Assembly (NCBI GenBank): GCA_016708875.1
Contig: JADJFA010000023.1
Coordinates: 1-64,000 of the forward strand
Reading direction: 5' to 3'
DNA length: 64,000 nt
Source: Lewinellaceae bacterium
GTDB taxonomy: Bacteria > Bacteroidota > Bacteroidia > Chitinophagales > Saprospiraceae
In this document: in pieces, positions 44,514 through 53,945 of the stretch
Layout: every line of letters begins with the position of its first letter
Numbering within the stretch: position 1 is the first letter of the stretch
Translations under genes and position numbers: made by a program
Notes under the pieces: generated by a model
The model's input: only the letters and a program-made list of their open reading frames with translations
The model's database searches: none
Told to the model about the DNA's origin: nothing

Positions 44514-44895
44514 TTGCGCACTTTGCAACAAAATTGGACATATCGGCGCTACGGCGCGTTGGCACTGATGTTGCTTTTCACGGCTTTATGGTCGGTGAAA
44601 ACGGCGCATGTCCTGTTGTCGCACCACCACCATCAGGAGGAACACCCTGTTTGCGAAGCCACGCACGATCCAAACAGCGCGCATATTCACGACGAGCGTT
44701 GGGGCGTTGAAGATTGTTCCCTTTGTGCTTTTGTCGTATCAGTAACGGAGCCGTTTTTACTTGCCTTCGTTGCCTGTTTTTCTTTCCAAACTTCCTGATT
44801 CCGAATCGCCAGTTTTCTACAACACACCCGTGTTTTCAAAAGAAACCTGCGATGTTTCGATGCACCGGGGACCACCCGTTTTGGTGATTGGTTGA
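44514..44895 (+). CDS. Small His/Cys-rich membrane protein of the metal-uptake cassette, frameshifted
   Basis: The N-terminus MRTLQQNWTYRRYGALALML is followed by a membrane helix, then LLSHHHHQEEHPVCEATHDP and the Cys pair in EDCSLCAFVVSV. The frame breaks at the T5 run at 44754-44758. In the other frame the protein continues as LPSLPVFLSKLPDSESPVFY to ...DVSMHRGPPVLVIG and stops at 44895, giving about 127 residues. The RGPP end supports this reading. Such genes precede TonB receptors in Bacteroidota, as here, and may help in metal sensing or delivery (inference). Confidence 0.7.
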
Positions 44896-44901
44896 TTAGT
44901 G

Positions 44902-44929
44902 ACCCGCCTACGTTAAAACTTCGGCGGGT
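44902..44929. repeat. acccgcctacg...cggcgggt palindrome
   Basis: ACCCGCC and GGCGGGT arms with a ~14-nt centre, a relative of the coding repeats at 22612-22711 and the intergenic copy at 22809-22863. Confidence 0.55.
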
Positions 44930-45045
44930 AAACTGGTTAACTGGACCAAATACTTGAGTTTGATCCAATCTATTTAGGATCAGGCTTGTGGTTCACTCCC
45001 GGGTTTACCAATTCGGGGATTTCCAATTTTTCAATTTTACCTATC

Positions 45046-47472
45046 ATGCTGAAAAGCAAAGCCGGATTATGGCTGGGCTTTTGCTCGCTGGTTGGCAGCT
45101 TTGGGCTAAATGCCCAAGATTGTCACCTTGCCCTCCGCGGTCACGTCACCGAATTGGAGAACAATGAGCCATTGGCCTATGCAAGCGTATTCATTAAAGA
45201 ACTCGGCAAATCCACGGTTACGGACGAAAATGGCTGGTTTGCCATTCCAGATTTGTGCGAAAAGACGGCCTATACCATTGTAGTGCGCCATATTGAATGC
45301 GCCCATTTCACCCAAATCGTGCAACTTACGGAGAACACCCAAATGGATTTTCATTTGACACATGATGCCATTTTGAACGAGGTGGTGATTAAAGAAAAAG
45401 CACTTGCGCCGCCCGCTACCCAGTCAGAATTGGTGGTGGAAAGGGTTGATTTGGAGTCTTCGAAGGGCTTGAATTTTAGCGAAACCCTGCGAAAAATACC
45501 AGGCGTGAGCCTTTTAAGTTCTGGTGGTGTGGTAGCAAAACCTGTTATTCAAGGGCTTCACAGCAATCGCATTGCCATCGTAACGGATGGCGTAACCCTT
45601 CAAAGTCAGCAGTGGGGCAATGACCACGCTCCAGAAATTGACCCTTTCGCTGCCGATAAAATTACCGTTGTAAAAGGGGCTGCCGGGGTACGCTACGGCG
45701 TAGGAGCGATGGCTGGAGCCGTGGTGCTCGAACCCGCTCCGCTCCGCGAAACAACGGGCATCAATGGCTGGGCCAGTCTCGGCGGATTCTCCAATGGTTA
45801 TGGCGGCGTGGCCTCCGGGAGCATGGACTGGAAACCCCAACGGGGCAATCTGAGCTTCCGTTTGCAGGGAACCGTTAAACGCAGCGGTAATCTTCGTGCG
45901 CCCGACTATTGGCTGGGCAATACCGCCGCTCGGGAATTCAATTTTTCCGCCATCGCGGATTGGAAGCGCGAACGCTGGCACCACACCCTGAGCACTACAC
46001 AGTTCAGCCAGGGTTTTTCCATTCTAAGAGCCGCACATACTGGAAGTGTTGATGACCTGCTTTTGGCCATTCAAAGCGAAATGCCGCGCAACAACCTGGA
46101 TTATTTCACCTATCAACTGGATCGCCCGCGACAGCAAGTACAACACAATGTCTTGAAATACAAGGGTATATTCCGGCTGAATGAGTTATGGAAACTGTCG
46201 GGGCAATACAGTTTTCAATACAACCAACGCCGCGAATACGATCGCGGAAGAGCAAATGTGACCGCAGGAGACCAGGCGCAAGTAAGCTTTAAATTGTGGA
46301 GCAACACCCTCGATATCGCCCTGGAACATGTGCCCATTCGCCATTGGCAGGGAGGGCTTGGCGTACAGGCGTCGCAGCAATTGAATTATGTCAGCCGGGG
46401 CGGTTTTATTCCAGATTATCTCGGTTTTGGTGGCGCTTTGTGGGCCACGGAACGTTGGCGCAGATATCCAAATCCCTGGGAATTTGAGGTAGGCGCACGC
46501 TATGATTACCGTTGGAACCACATTACAACAGAAGGCAATGGAAATGCAAATCTGGACCAGCGGCTATCCTTCGGCAATGTTTCGGGGACCATGGGGGCGA
46601 TCTACCATATCACAAAAGCGTTGACTGCGAAATTGAATACCGGGTATGCCTGGAGGCCTCCGCATGTCAATGAATTGTTTGCGCGCGGTGTACACCACGG
46701 AGCAGGAACGTATGAGCAAGGCAATCCCAATTTAGGCGCTGAAAAAGCCTGGAACACCAATGTGAGTATGCATTGGGAATCCAGCCTTGCCCATGCGGTA
46801 GTTACACTTTACCACAATCGGGTCGAGGACTTCATTTATCTGAACCAACCCCGCGACAGTATTGTGATAACCATTCGCGGGCCGTTTCCGGCCTATTTTT
46901 ATCAGCAGGATAATGCGGTATTGCAAGGATTGGATGCCAGTTTTTCGGTGAATTTGCTGCCAAAATTAGCAGCAGAAAGCCGATTCTCCATCCTGCGTGG
47001 GTTTAGAAATGCGCAAAAAAGCGGCTCAGCGGAAGGTGTCACCTATCGGGATTGGCTGCCTTTGATGCCTGCCGACCGATATCAATATGGTTTGAAATGG
47101 ACGTTGGGTAAAAAGACGACCTATTCCAGAGCAGCCGCCGACAAACAGAACAGGGCGGTAACCGCCGGCGAAACCTTTGTCCGATTGTTGGCAAGCACCA
47201 CATTGCGACAAACCCGCATTCCCGAAGAAGGATTGACCAAGGATGCCCCGGCTACATTCACCACATTCAGCCTGGATGCGGCGCATACTTTCCGATTTAA
47301 AGGTTTCCGAAAAACTGGCATCTCAAACAAGGAACAATTGCTTGAAGTGGGGCTGAATGTTCAAAACCTGGGCAATATCCGCTACCGGGAGTACCTCGAT
47401 CTCTTCCGGTATTTCGTGGATGCGCCGGGCCTGAATGTTGGACTGCGGGCAAAATGGACTTTTGGCGGCTGA
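45046..47472 (+). CDS. TonB-dependent receptor (probable metal or metal-complex uptake)
   Basis: 808 residues from ATG 45046 (the signal MLKSKAGLWLGFCSLVGSFG fits; the upstream ATG at 44986 is not preceded by a usable leader). The N-terminal CarboxypepD_reg-like domain (residues ~28-120, LALRGHVTELENNEPLAYAS), then the plug: FSETLRKIPGVSLLSSGGVV, IQGLHSNRIAIVTDGVTLQS, QQWGNDHAPEIDPFAADKIT and VVKGAAGVRYGVGAMAGAVV. The barrel ends in an aromatic strand (GLNVGLRAKWTFGG). QQWGNDHAPEID is a plug feature seen in zinc/copper-related receptors. It is flanked by the His-rich protein upstream and the HVHVHV lipoprotein downstream. Confidence 0.92.
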   Translation: MLKSKAGLWLGFCSLVGSFGLNAQDCHLALRGHVTELENNEPLAYASVFIKELGKSTVTDENGWFAIPDLCEKTAYTIVVRHIECAHFTQIVQLTENTQMDFHLTHDAILNEVVIKEKALAPPATQSELVVERVDLESSKGLNFSETLRKIPGVSLLSSGGVVAKPVIQGLHSNRIAIVTDGVTLQSQQWGNDHAPEIDPFAADKITVVKGAAGVRYGVGAMAGAVVLEPAPLRETTGINGWASLGGFSNGYGGVASGSMDWKPQRGNLSFRLQGTVKRSGNLRAPDYWLGNTAAREFNFSAIADWKRERWHHTLSTTQFSQGFSILRAAHTGSVDDLLLAIQSEMPRNNLDYFTYQLDRPRQQVQHNVLKYKGIFRLNELWKLSGQYSFQYNQRREYDRGRANVTAGDQAQVSFKLWSNTLDIALEHVPIRHWQGGLGVQASQQLNYVSRGGFIPDYLGFGGALWATERWRRYPNPWEFEVGARYDYRWNHITTEGNGNANLDQRLSFGNVSGTMGAIYHITKALTAKLNTGYAWRPPHVNELFARGVHHGAGTYEQGNPNLGAEKAWNTNVSMHWESSLAHAVVTLYHNRVEDFIYLNQPRDSIVITIRGPFPAYFYQQDNAVLQGLDASFSVNLLPKLAAESRFSILRGFRNAQKSGSAEGVTYRDWLPLMPADRYQYGLKWTLGKKTTYSRAAADKQNRAVTAGETFVRLLASTTLRQTRIPEEGLTKDAPATFTTFSLDAAHTFRFKGFRKTGISNKEQLLEVGLNVQNLGNIRYREYLDLFRYFVDAPGLNVGLRAKWTFGG

Positions 47473-47567
47473 AGAAAACGGCCTAAGGCAATGATTATCA
47501 AATGATTAACCGAACACTGATTTTTAAGATCCCAACTTTCAACTTCTAACCATTAAATTTTCACATT

Positions 47568-48104
47568 ATGTTCAACACAAAAATGCGTGTCCCAACATTC
47601 CTGCTTCTCCTTGCCACAATGGCTTCATTTTTCACCGTTGGGTGTGACAAAAAAGATGATCCAACACCACAAGAATTGATTACGAAAGTAGCGGTAAATC
47701 TGACCGGAACCAATGGCTCTTCATTCAATCAGGAGTTTGAGGCGGAAGATTTAGAAGGCGATGGCATCTGGAATAACATCCCTAGTATTAACATACCCGC
47801 CAACACCACGTTCCATGTCCATGTACATGTTTACGATGGCGAAACGGAAATTAACGATGAAATCGAAGCGGAAAATACGGAGCACCTATTCGTTTATAAA
47901 ATCAGCGGAGCAAATTTGGTGGTCAGCGGTCTCAACCTCGACGACGATGGCAACCCTTTTGGTATTGACTCCGAATGGACAAGCGCTGCCGCTTCAACAG
48001 GAACGGTTCAGATTAAACTAATTCATGAGCCAACAGATAAAAACGCTCTTGATCCTGGAGGCGAGGTAGATTTTGATGTGACTTTCCCTGTAATTATTCA
48101 ATAA
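47568..48104 (+). CDS. Putative metal-binding lipoprotein, TonB-cassette type
   Basis: 178 residues, lipobox MASFFTVGC. Internal features: SSFNQEFEAEDLEGDGIWNN, a His-ladder FHVHVHVYDGE, EIEAENTEHLFVYKISGANL and a C-terminal LIHEPTDKNALDPGGEVDFD. The alternating His residues and acidic neighbours are suited to metal binding. A paralogue is encoded at 49027 and shows the same EFEA, HIHVY, HEPSDK and DPGGK blocks. The family is not one I can name with certainty. The position right after the TonB receptor suggests a surface or periplasmic metal-capture role. Confidence 0.75.
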   Translation: MFNTKMRVPTFLLLLATMASFFTVGCDKKDDPTPQELITKVAVNLTGTNGSSFNQEFEAEDLEGDGIWNNIPSINIPANTTFHVHVHVYDGETEINDEIEAENTEHLFVYKISGANLVVSGLNLDDDGNPFGIDSEWTSAAASTGTVQIKLIHEPTDKNALDPGGEVDFDVTFPVIIQ

Positions 48105-48408
48105 TTCAGGAAAGAAACACTTTGTCTGCTTATGTGGAACATCCTTAAGGGCATACTCCTCTGCTTTTTCATTTGCCGAAGAATGCGGAAGTGACACAGC
48201 ACTCATATTCGTCGCAATCAGTTGTTTGTACAACAATTGCGGTTTTTCATACTTAGCCCCAAAATTATTTTAAAGTGCCCCTTGATGTTTGTGCCTGTTG
48301 AGTGCGTTCAATGCTGCTAACGGGTTATTAAGATGCTTTTTGACACGTCGGTTGCCATTGAAAAGCCCAACAAAAATCATTTTTCACAAACATTTAAACA
48401 CTTTTAAA
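48105..48408. other. Gap of 304 bp with no gene seen
   Basis: No convincing ORF, tRNA, terminator or repeat on either strand. It probably holds the leader and promoter of the lipocalin-like gene (start 48409), but no TAnnTTTG match with a properly spaced TTG was found. Confidence 0.5.
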
Positions 48409-48846
48409 ATGAGAATCTCACTTAAAATCGTTGCCTCTGTTCTTTTCGTCGGTGCATTGTCTGTTATTGGCTGTAAAAAAGACAATCCCACGCCAACTGA
48501 ATTATTGACGACCGGCTCGTGCTGGCAAATGGTTCTTTTAGAAGGGTATGATACGGCTAACAACATCTGGGTGGCCGTTTCAATAGATGATTGCGCCGCC
48601 GACAACTGCTTTGCATTCAAAACCGACCAATCCTTTACCGTCAATGAAGGAACGGCCAAATGTGATCCTGATGATCCGCAAATTGCAGAGGGAAGCTGGA
48701 GCATCAGCGAGGACGGGAAAAAACTGTCGCTATCCGATGACAGCTCCACCGATGTGGGTACGATTGTAGAACTGAGCAAGGGCAAACTAGTGTATGAGTC
48801 GACTTTCGACGAAGAAAAAATTCGCATAACGATGCATGCAAATTGA
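48409..48846 (+). CDS. Lipocalin-like lipoprotein
   Basis: 145 residues from ATG 48409 (the upstream in-frame ATG at 48289 gives no signal). Lipobox VLFVGALSVIGC. The lipocalin-like pattern TGSCWQMVLLEGYDTANNIW, DNCFAFKTDQSFTVNEGTAK, EGSWSISEDGKKLSLSDDSS and VELSKGKLVYESTF matches the small lipocalin (DUF4923/lipocalin_4-like) proteins of Bacteroidota. The ligand is unknown. It sits between the two paralogous lipoproteins of the cassette. Confidence 0.75.
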   Translation: MRISLKIVASVLFVGALSVIGCKKDNPTPTELLTTGSCWQMVLLEGYDTANNIWVAVSIDDCAADNCFAFKTDQSFTVNEGTAKCDPDDPQIAEGSWSISEDGKKLSLSDDSSTDVGTIVELSKGKLVYESTFDEEKIRITMHAN

Positions 48847-48900
48847 AGGGGAAGAAATGACACTGTAAAGGATTTGTAACTTCCAGAACAGGCATTTTGC

Positions 48901-48962
48901 CACACAACGCCAAGACGGGACAACGCTTTGATAAATCGTTGTGACGTTGCGGCCTTGTGTGG
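48901..48962. repeat. Dispersed palindrome, CAACGCC family (copy 3)
   Basis: Imperfect arms (48901-48925, CACACAACGCC...CAACG and 48938-48962, CGTTGTGACG...GTGTGG) of the family at 4618, 30351 and 51746, in a shorter gap before the paralogous lipoprotein gene. Confidence 0.7.
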
Positions 48963-49026
48963 CTTTCTAACTTACTTTGTGCTGCATCTGTTTTTAATTT
49001 CATTCATATCTTTAAAACACAAAAAG

Positions 49027-49601
49027 ATGAAGCACACATCCATTTTTATCGCAATAGGCATAGCCTTACTCGCTTTCGCCAGTTGCAAAAAGGACGATAA
49101 AACGTCCGCTGAAAATATCACCAAAGTCGTATTGCACTTTACGGCCCCAGGATTTGATCAGGAGTTTGAAGCCAGAGAAACCAACGGAGACGGGGTATGG
49201 GATTCGATTGATGAAATCGTTCTGCCATCACTTACGGGCGACATCAATTGCCACATCCATGTTTATGACGAAACGCAAAGCCCTGTGGTGGATTTAACGG
49301 AAGAAATTGAAGCTGAAAGCAGTGTACACCTCTTCAGTTTCAAGGTTTCAGGGGCAGATATGGTGATCAAACCCAATGACTTTGATAGCAACGGAAACCC
49401 TTTCAACCTGGAGACTCTCTGGGATGCGGGTGATGTTTCCAACGGAACCGTCCAACTCAAACTCCACCACGAGCCTTCAGATAAAACGGCTATTGATCCT
49501 GGCGGGAAATTGATTTTGATATTTCATTCCCATTGGGTCGACCGTGTGGGGGGCGGGGGGAGGCGGGGCGGGGGCGGCTTGTGCGCACCAGGCCGTGCTA
49601 G
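49027..49601 (+). CDS. Second metal-binding-type lipoprotein, paralogue of 47568, frameshifted at the 3' end
   Basis: ATG 49027 gives the lipobox IALLAFASC. Blocks shared with the 47568 protein: DQEFEARETNGDGVWDSIDE, NCHIHVYDE, EIEAESSVHLFSFKVSGADM and LHHEPSDKTAIDPGGK. The frame breaks at about 49507-49512. In the other frame it continues DFDISFPLGRP and then a Gly/Arg stretch from a G-rich tract to TAG 49601. By comparison with the paralogue (GGEVDFDVTFPVIIQ) the shifted frame is the true one. The two genes probably arose by duplication within the cassette. Confidence 0.75.
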
Positions 49602-49670
49602 TAAGATTTTTCAAAAGTTTTTTAGGCTGCAGGTAAAAATATATTCTTTAAGTAACTGAGCAAAAATAAA

Positions 49671-49754
49671 TTTATAAAACACATAGGCACAGTAGGGCAC
49701 ATAGTTGTGATTTTCAGCACTATTGTGTCCTACTGTGCCTATGTGTTTTATAAA
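49671..49754. repeat. Hairpin with perfect 26-bp arms
   Basis: Arms TTTATAAAACACATAGGCAC... at 49671-49696 and 49729-49754, with further imperfect pairing inside. It lies between convergent genes and may act as a bidirectional terminator. Confidence 0.75.
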
Positions 49755-49770
49755 AACTAATTGCGCCCAC

Positions 49771-50652
49771 TTACTTAAGCTCCTTCACTTTCAACAACTT
49801 ATTTCCATTCCATTTGTACACCGTAACGCCAAATGCCTGGCTGGTACGCACCAAATCATTGTCTTTTTCTTCGAACTCCGAATGATCGTGGGTCACTACG
49901 ATGTGGTCGCCAATGCCACCACGCTGGGTGGGTAAAATGGATTCTTCGGAATCATAAAACACCCCGCCGTCGCTGACCGAGGAAGTTTCGAGCACCTTTG
50001 TAAGTTGGTTGTTTTCCTGCCAGAACAAAAGGTTGTTTCCCGATGGATAGCCGCAGGCTGGATAGTAATAATTGACCGACAGCACAGCTTTGACCTTTTG
50101 AAAAGGTTCAAAACTTACCTCGAAGCTGGGGTAATATGACAGATCACCGTTGGTTGTAAACTCACATTTGGAAAGTTCCTTGTTGTCTTTTGCCACGCGC
50201 ACTTGCACGGTGAGTTGGTGTTTTTCTTCGTTGTATGCCGCTACCCCAGTCAGGTATTGCACCCCGGCATTGGGTGTGTATTCTTCGTTGGGTGTTTGAA
50301 TGCTTGCCAATGCAAGAAAGCCGCCCCAGAGATAGCCCGTTTGTTCGGGCTTGTCTGTGGCTTTCGTGCGGACTTGTACCCAGGGCAACTTTACACCGCG
50401 CTGCAAAAACGAATCCGTGCTGACACTGATAATTTCCACGGGAGTGGCGATGGGTAGTTTGGTGACGACCATGGATTGCGTGTTGGATTTTTCGCGCAAA
50501 TTGGCATCCGAAACCAGCGTAAAATACTGATTTCCAACTACAAAACCTTCCAATGAACCGTCGGATACCATCCAGTTTTCGCCGCCTGATTCTTGGGCAA
50601 AAACGAAAGTGATAGGCAACAAAGCCAATAGGGTGAACAGGATTTTTTTCAT
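49771..50652 (-). CDS. Secreted SH3-like protein, function unknown
   Basis: 293 residues, signal peptide ALLPITFVFAQ. Residues ~40-115 look like a bacterial SH3b module (FTLVSDANLREKSNTQSMVV, IATPVEIISVSTDSF, LPWVQVRTKATD, GYLWGGFLAL). The C-terminal ~180 residues are beta-rich, with YYYPACGYPSGNNLLFWQ and GGIGDHIVVTHDHSEFEE, seen in other Bacteroidota hypothetical proteins. It might bind cell-wall or polysaccharide; no specific function. Confidence 0.75.
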   Translation of the reverse strand: MKKILFTLLALLPITFVFAQESGGENWMVSDGSLEGFVVGNQYFTLVSDANLREKSNTQSMVVTKLPIATPVEIISVSTDSFLQRGVKLPWVQVRTKATDKPEQTGYLWGGFLALASIQTPNEEYTPNAGVQYLTGVAAYNEEKHQLTVQVRVAKDNKELSKCEFTTNGDLSYYPSFEVSFEPFQKVKAVLSVNYYYPACGYPSGNNLLFWQENNQLTKVLETSSVSDGGVFYDSEESILPTQRGGIGDHIVVTHDHSEFEEKDNDLVRTSQAFGVTVYKWNGNKLLKVKELK

Positions 50653-50696
50653 GGTGATTGAATGTTAGATTGAATTTTGGCGGCAAATGTAGTGGC

Positions 50697-51671
50697 TTAG
50701 CCGACTACCTTTTTATCTCTTTTCCTTTGACGCAACTTCATATATTCTAATACGGCATCCTTTGAAGTCAGCCAATTTCTGCCTTCCTTAAAAGCATCAA
50801 TTTTCCCCCGCCTCGCCAGCAAACTAACGTATTCCTGATTGTAAGGAACATCCGGCTCGCTCACGATGTCGGTTATGGATTGATAGTCCTCGTAGGTATT
50901 GGTGAAATTGCTCAAATAAATATCCAAAGACCGTTCCAAAGCCTGCAGCACCAAGAGCAATATTTTGCCATAGTCGCCTTGGTTGGCTTTGTTTAGGCTA
51001 TCGTAGTACTTTTTTCGGTCATTTTTCAGGATAATGGCTGGTGGATAGCCCGCCTTCATCAACAACAGATTGAAAAAAAGGCGAACCGTACGACCATTCC
51101 CGTCAAAAAAAGGGTGAATCCAAACAAAGCGGTGATGGAAAATGCTCGCTTTGATCACTGTGTCCAAAGGGTTTGTGGCATCATTGACCCAATCAATCAA
51201 TGCTTCCATCAGGGCATCCACTTTGAGCGCATTGGGGGGTGTAAAATTGGCGCCGGATATGCGGACGCCCGCGTTTCGATACCTTCCGGCAAATTCCTTT
51301 TCTATCTTTTGCAGCACCAGGGCATGTACGCTCAAAATATCGCTTGCCTTCATAACATATTGATCATCAACCAATTGCTCGACAAACTCTATGGCTTCCT
51401 GGTGGTTCACGGCTTCAAAGTGTTCCCGCAATGATTTCCCGCGAATGGTCAAGCCATCCTCAATAACCATTTTGGTCTCCTGAAGCGTGAGGGTATTTCC
51501 TTCGATGCTGTTGGAATTATAAGTCCATTCCAGGGTCAGGCTGTTCTTGATATTGTGCAAAGCCGCTGCGGGGAGCGGACGCAAAGCATCTAATTTGGAT
51601 TTTTTCGCCTGAATTCTGGAAAGGTATTGCTCCAGGCCATCGAATTGGTAAGGGTAGTTTTTCCATTCCAT
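50697..51671 (-). CDS. Fic family protein (probable AMP-transferase)
   Basis: 324 residues with an N-terminal DUF4172/Fic_N-like region and the inhibitory motif SNSIEGN at about residue 54 (S/T-x-x-x-E-G/N, class II, helix N-terminal to the core). The active site is WIHPFFDGNGRTVRLFFNLL (HPFx[D/E]GNGR). A winged-helix-like C-terminal segment (DIVSEPDVPYNQEYVSLLAR ... NWLTSKDAVLEYMKLRQRKR) is usual for the Fic-wHTH type. It AMPylates a protein target with ATP and is held in check by the inhibitory Glu. The target is unknown. No antitoxin gene is adjacent. Confidence 0.94.
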   Translation of the reverse strand: MEWKNYPYQFDGLEQYLSRIQAKKSKLDALRPLPAAALHNIKNSLTLEWTYNSNSIEGNTLTLQETKMVIEDGLTIRGKSLREHFEAVNHQEAIEFVEQLVDDQYVMKASDILSVHALVLQKIEKEFAGRYRNAGVRISGANFTPPNALKVDALMEALIDWVNDATNPLDTVIKASIFHHRFVWIHPFFDGNGRTVRLFFNLLLMKAGYPPAIILKNDRKKYYDSLNKANQGDYGKILLLVLQALERSLDIYLSNFTNTYEDYQSITDIVSEPDVPYNQEYVSLLARRGKIDAFKEGRNWLTSKDAVLEYMKLRQRKRDKKVVG

Positions 51672-51745
51672 GCCACAAAGTTATGACTTTAAAGTCGGGA
51701 GTTAATAAAAATTGGCCTATCCGATATTAGCGATCAAGCTTAGTA

Positions 51746-51817
51746 ATTTCACACAACGCCACAACGACACAACGATGAACCTCCCAAACGTTGTGTCGTG
51801 GTGCCTTTGTGTGAAAT
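51746..51817. repeat. Dispersed palindrome, CAACGCC family (copy 4)
   Basis: Arms ATTTCACACAACGCCACAAC... (51746-51774) and its complement (51789-51817) with a few mismatches, enclosing a 14-nt loop, between the Fic gene and the M1 peptidase gene. Confidence 0.8.
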
Positions 51818-51877
51818 AAATCCGTCCCGAAAAGCCATAATTCTCCCTTTCTTTGTGGACAATCAATTTACAGCAGC

Positions 51878-53942
51878 ATGGACGGCGTAATTCGCAGTTT
51901 TTCTCTCTTATTTCTTCTGTTTTTCACCCCAAAAACCGGGACCGCCCAGTGCGACCCGTTTTTTCCGAAGCCGCTCAGCGCCCGCCCAGCGAATTATGAG
52001 ATTTATGTGACACTTGACGATCACAACAAAACCATTGAAGCTACTCAAACCATCCGCTTCAGCAACCAATCGCCGGTTCCGCTGCGTGAACTTCGGATGT
52101 ACCTGTATCTCAATGCGTTCAAAAACACAGAATCCACTTTTTTAAAGGGTACGGCTCAAATTTTTGGACAAAGTTTTCTCAACCGCAAGCAAAATGAATG
52201 GGGCTGGGTAGACATTGAAAAAATTGAGCAGGAAGGCGGCGGCGACTTAAGCACTCAAATGCGCTTCGTCCAGCCCGATGATGGAAACAAGGCAGACCAA
52301 TCCGTAGTAGAAGTAAGCCTGGACAAACCAATCCTTCCAGGCGAAACCGGGGTTTTCCACCTGAAATGGCGCGCTCAAATGCCTAAAACCATAGCAAGAG
52401 CCGGATACAGCAAGGATTTTTACCTGTTTTGTCACTGGTTCCCGCAATTGGGTGTTTTTGAACAAAATACTTCGGGAAACTGGGCCTGGAACTGCCACCA
52501 GTTTCATCGCCACACTGAATTTTATGCAGATTTTGGCGTGTATGATGTGCATATCACCGCCGACAAAAAATTTGTGATGGGCGCTTCGGGCTGTCTGGTC
52601 AGTGAGAAAATCAATAGCAACGGCACCACTACGCGGCATTTTCATGTGGAGGATGTCATTGATTTCGCATGGTCGGTGTATCCGCATTTTACTGTGCAGG
52701 AAGAGCAATGGCAAAATGTCCAAATCCGGCTTTTGATTGCCCCTGAACACGCCTACCTCGGGCCGCGGTACCTACATGCGCTAAAATTTGCGCTCGAATA
52801 TTTGGATAAACACGTTGGCAAATACCCATATCCCAGTATCACGGTTGTGGATCCACCTTTCCACGGGCTGCGCTCTGGTCTGATGGAATACCCAACGCTG
52901 ATTACCGTTGGCACTTTTTATGGAATGCCCTCGAATATCAGGGTCACCGAGTCATTGGTGGTCCATGAGTTTGTACATCAATACTTTATGGGCATGGTAG
53001 CCTCCAACGAAAAGGAAGAGGCCTGGCTCGACGAGGGCATTGTCACCTATTTTGAAGACCGGATCATTGATGCCGCTTTTGGTGAAAAGCAGTCGCTGGT
53101 GGATGTGTTCGGTTATCGTTTTGACAACCGCGAACTTACCCGATTGGAGTACACAACCATGGCCAATCCCCGCGAAGGCACTGTGGCTCGGCCAGGTTGG
53201 GATTTTACAGACGCGAATTTTAAAGCCTTGATTTACAGCAAGACAGCAACGGCACTGCGAACCGTGGAGGCGCTCATCGGCACTGAAAAAATGGATCAAA
53301 TCATTCAGACCTATTTTGAACGCTGGAAATTCCGACACCCAAAAGGGGGTGATTTTATGGCTGTTTTAAAAGAGGGATTGAGCACTGGAGTGGACCGGTT
53401 GGGATGCATTGACCAATCAGGATACAGTAATGGCCGCTCAAGTCTATGATTTGTTTGAAAAAAGCATTTACAGTGCGCTCGTGTTGGACTATGCTGTTGT
53501 TCGTATTTCCAATGAAAAATTGCCCGCCCCGCAGGGTGTTTTTGGGAACAGTCACTCGGCATTTACCTATGAAAACGGTGGAGGCCACTCCCCCACCCTT
53601 TCCAAAGTGGAAATACAGCGCAAAGGCGACTGGGTTTTTCCAGTGGAGCTTTTGGTGACTTTTGAAGATGGGAGCACCCAAACCATGCACTGGTCGGGCA
53701 CAGAAGGCTCAAAGACTTTTGAGTTTACTGGAAACCTGAAAATCGTTTCAGCCCAGATTGACCCGCAGCACAAAATTGCCCTGGATATTGACCAGAACAA
53801 CAACAGCATGACGCTTCAACCCGAAAAAACGGCCCTTTGGAAATATGCCGTAAAAGCCATTTTTTGGATACAAAATCTGATGCAAACCATCAGTTTAGCG
53901 GAGCTGTCAAAAATCCTACGCAGTCGCAGCCATCTGAATTGA
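51878..53942 (+). CDS. M1 family aminopeptidase-like zinc peptidase, frameshifted
   Basis: Signal peptide ending PKTGTAQ. The N-terminal aminopeptidase domain is followed by a GAMEN-like GLMEYPTLITVGT and the zinc motif VVHEFVHQYFMG with the third ligand 18 residues on, EEAWLDEGIVTYFED (HExxH-x18-E). The frame breaks at the G3 at 53401-53403 (one G too many). The corrected reading VDRLDALTNQDTVMAAQVYD continues to 53942, adding a C-terminal Ig-like beta domain (RKGDWVFPVELLVTFEDGST). The total is ~688 residues. It probably trims peptides in the periplasm. It ends 4 bp before the next gene, so an operon with 53946 is likely. Confidence 0.9.
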
Positions 53943-53945
53943 TAC

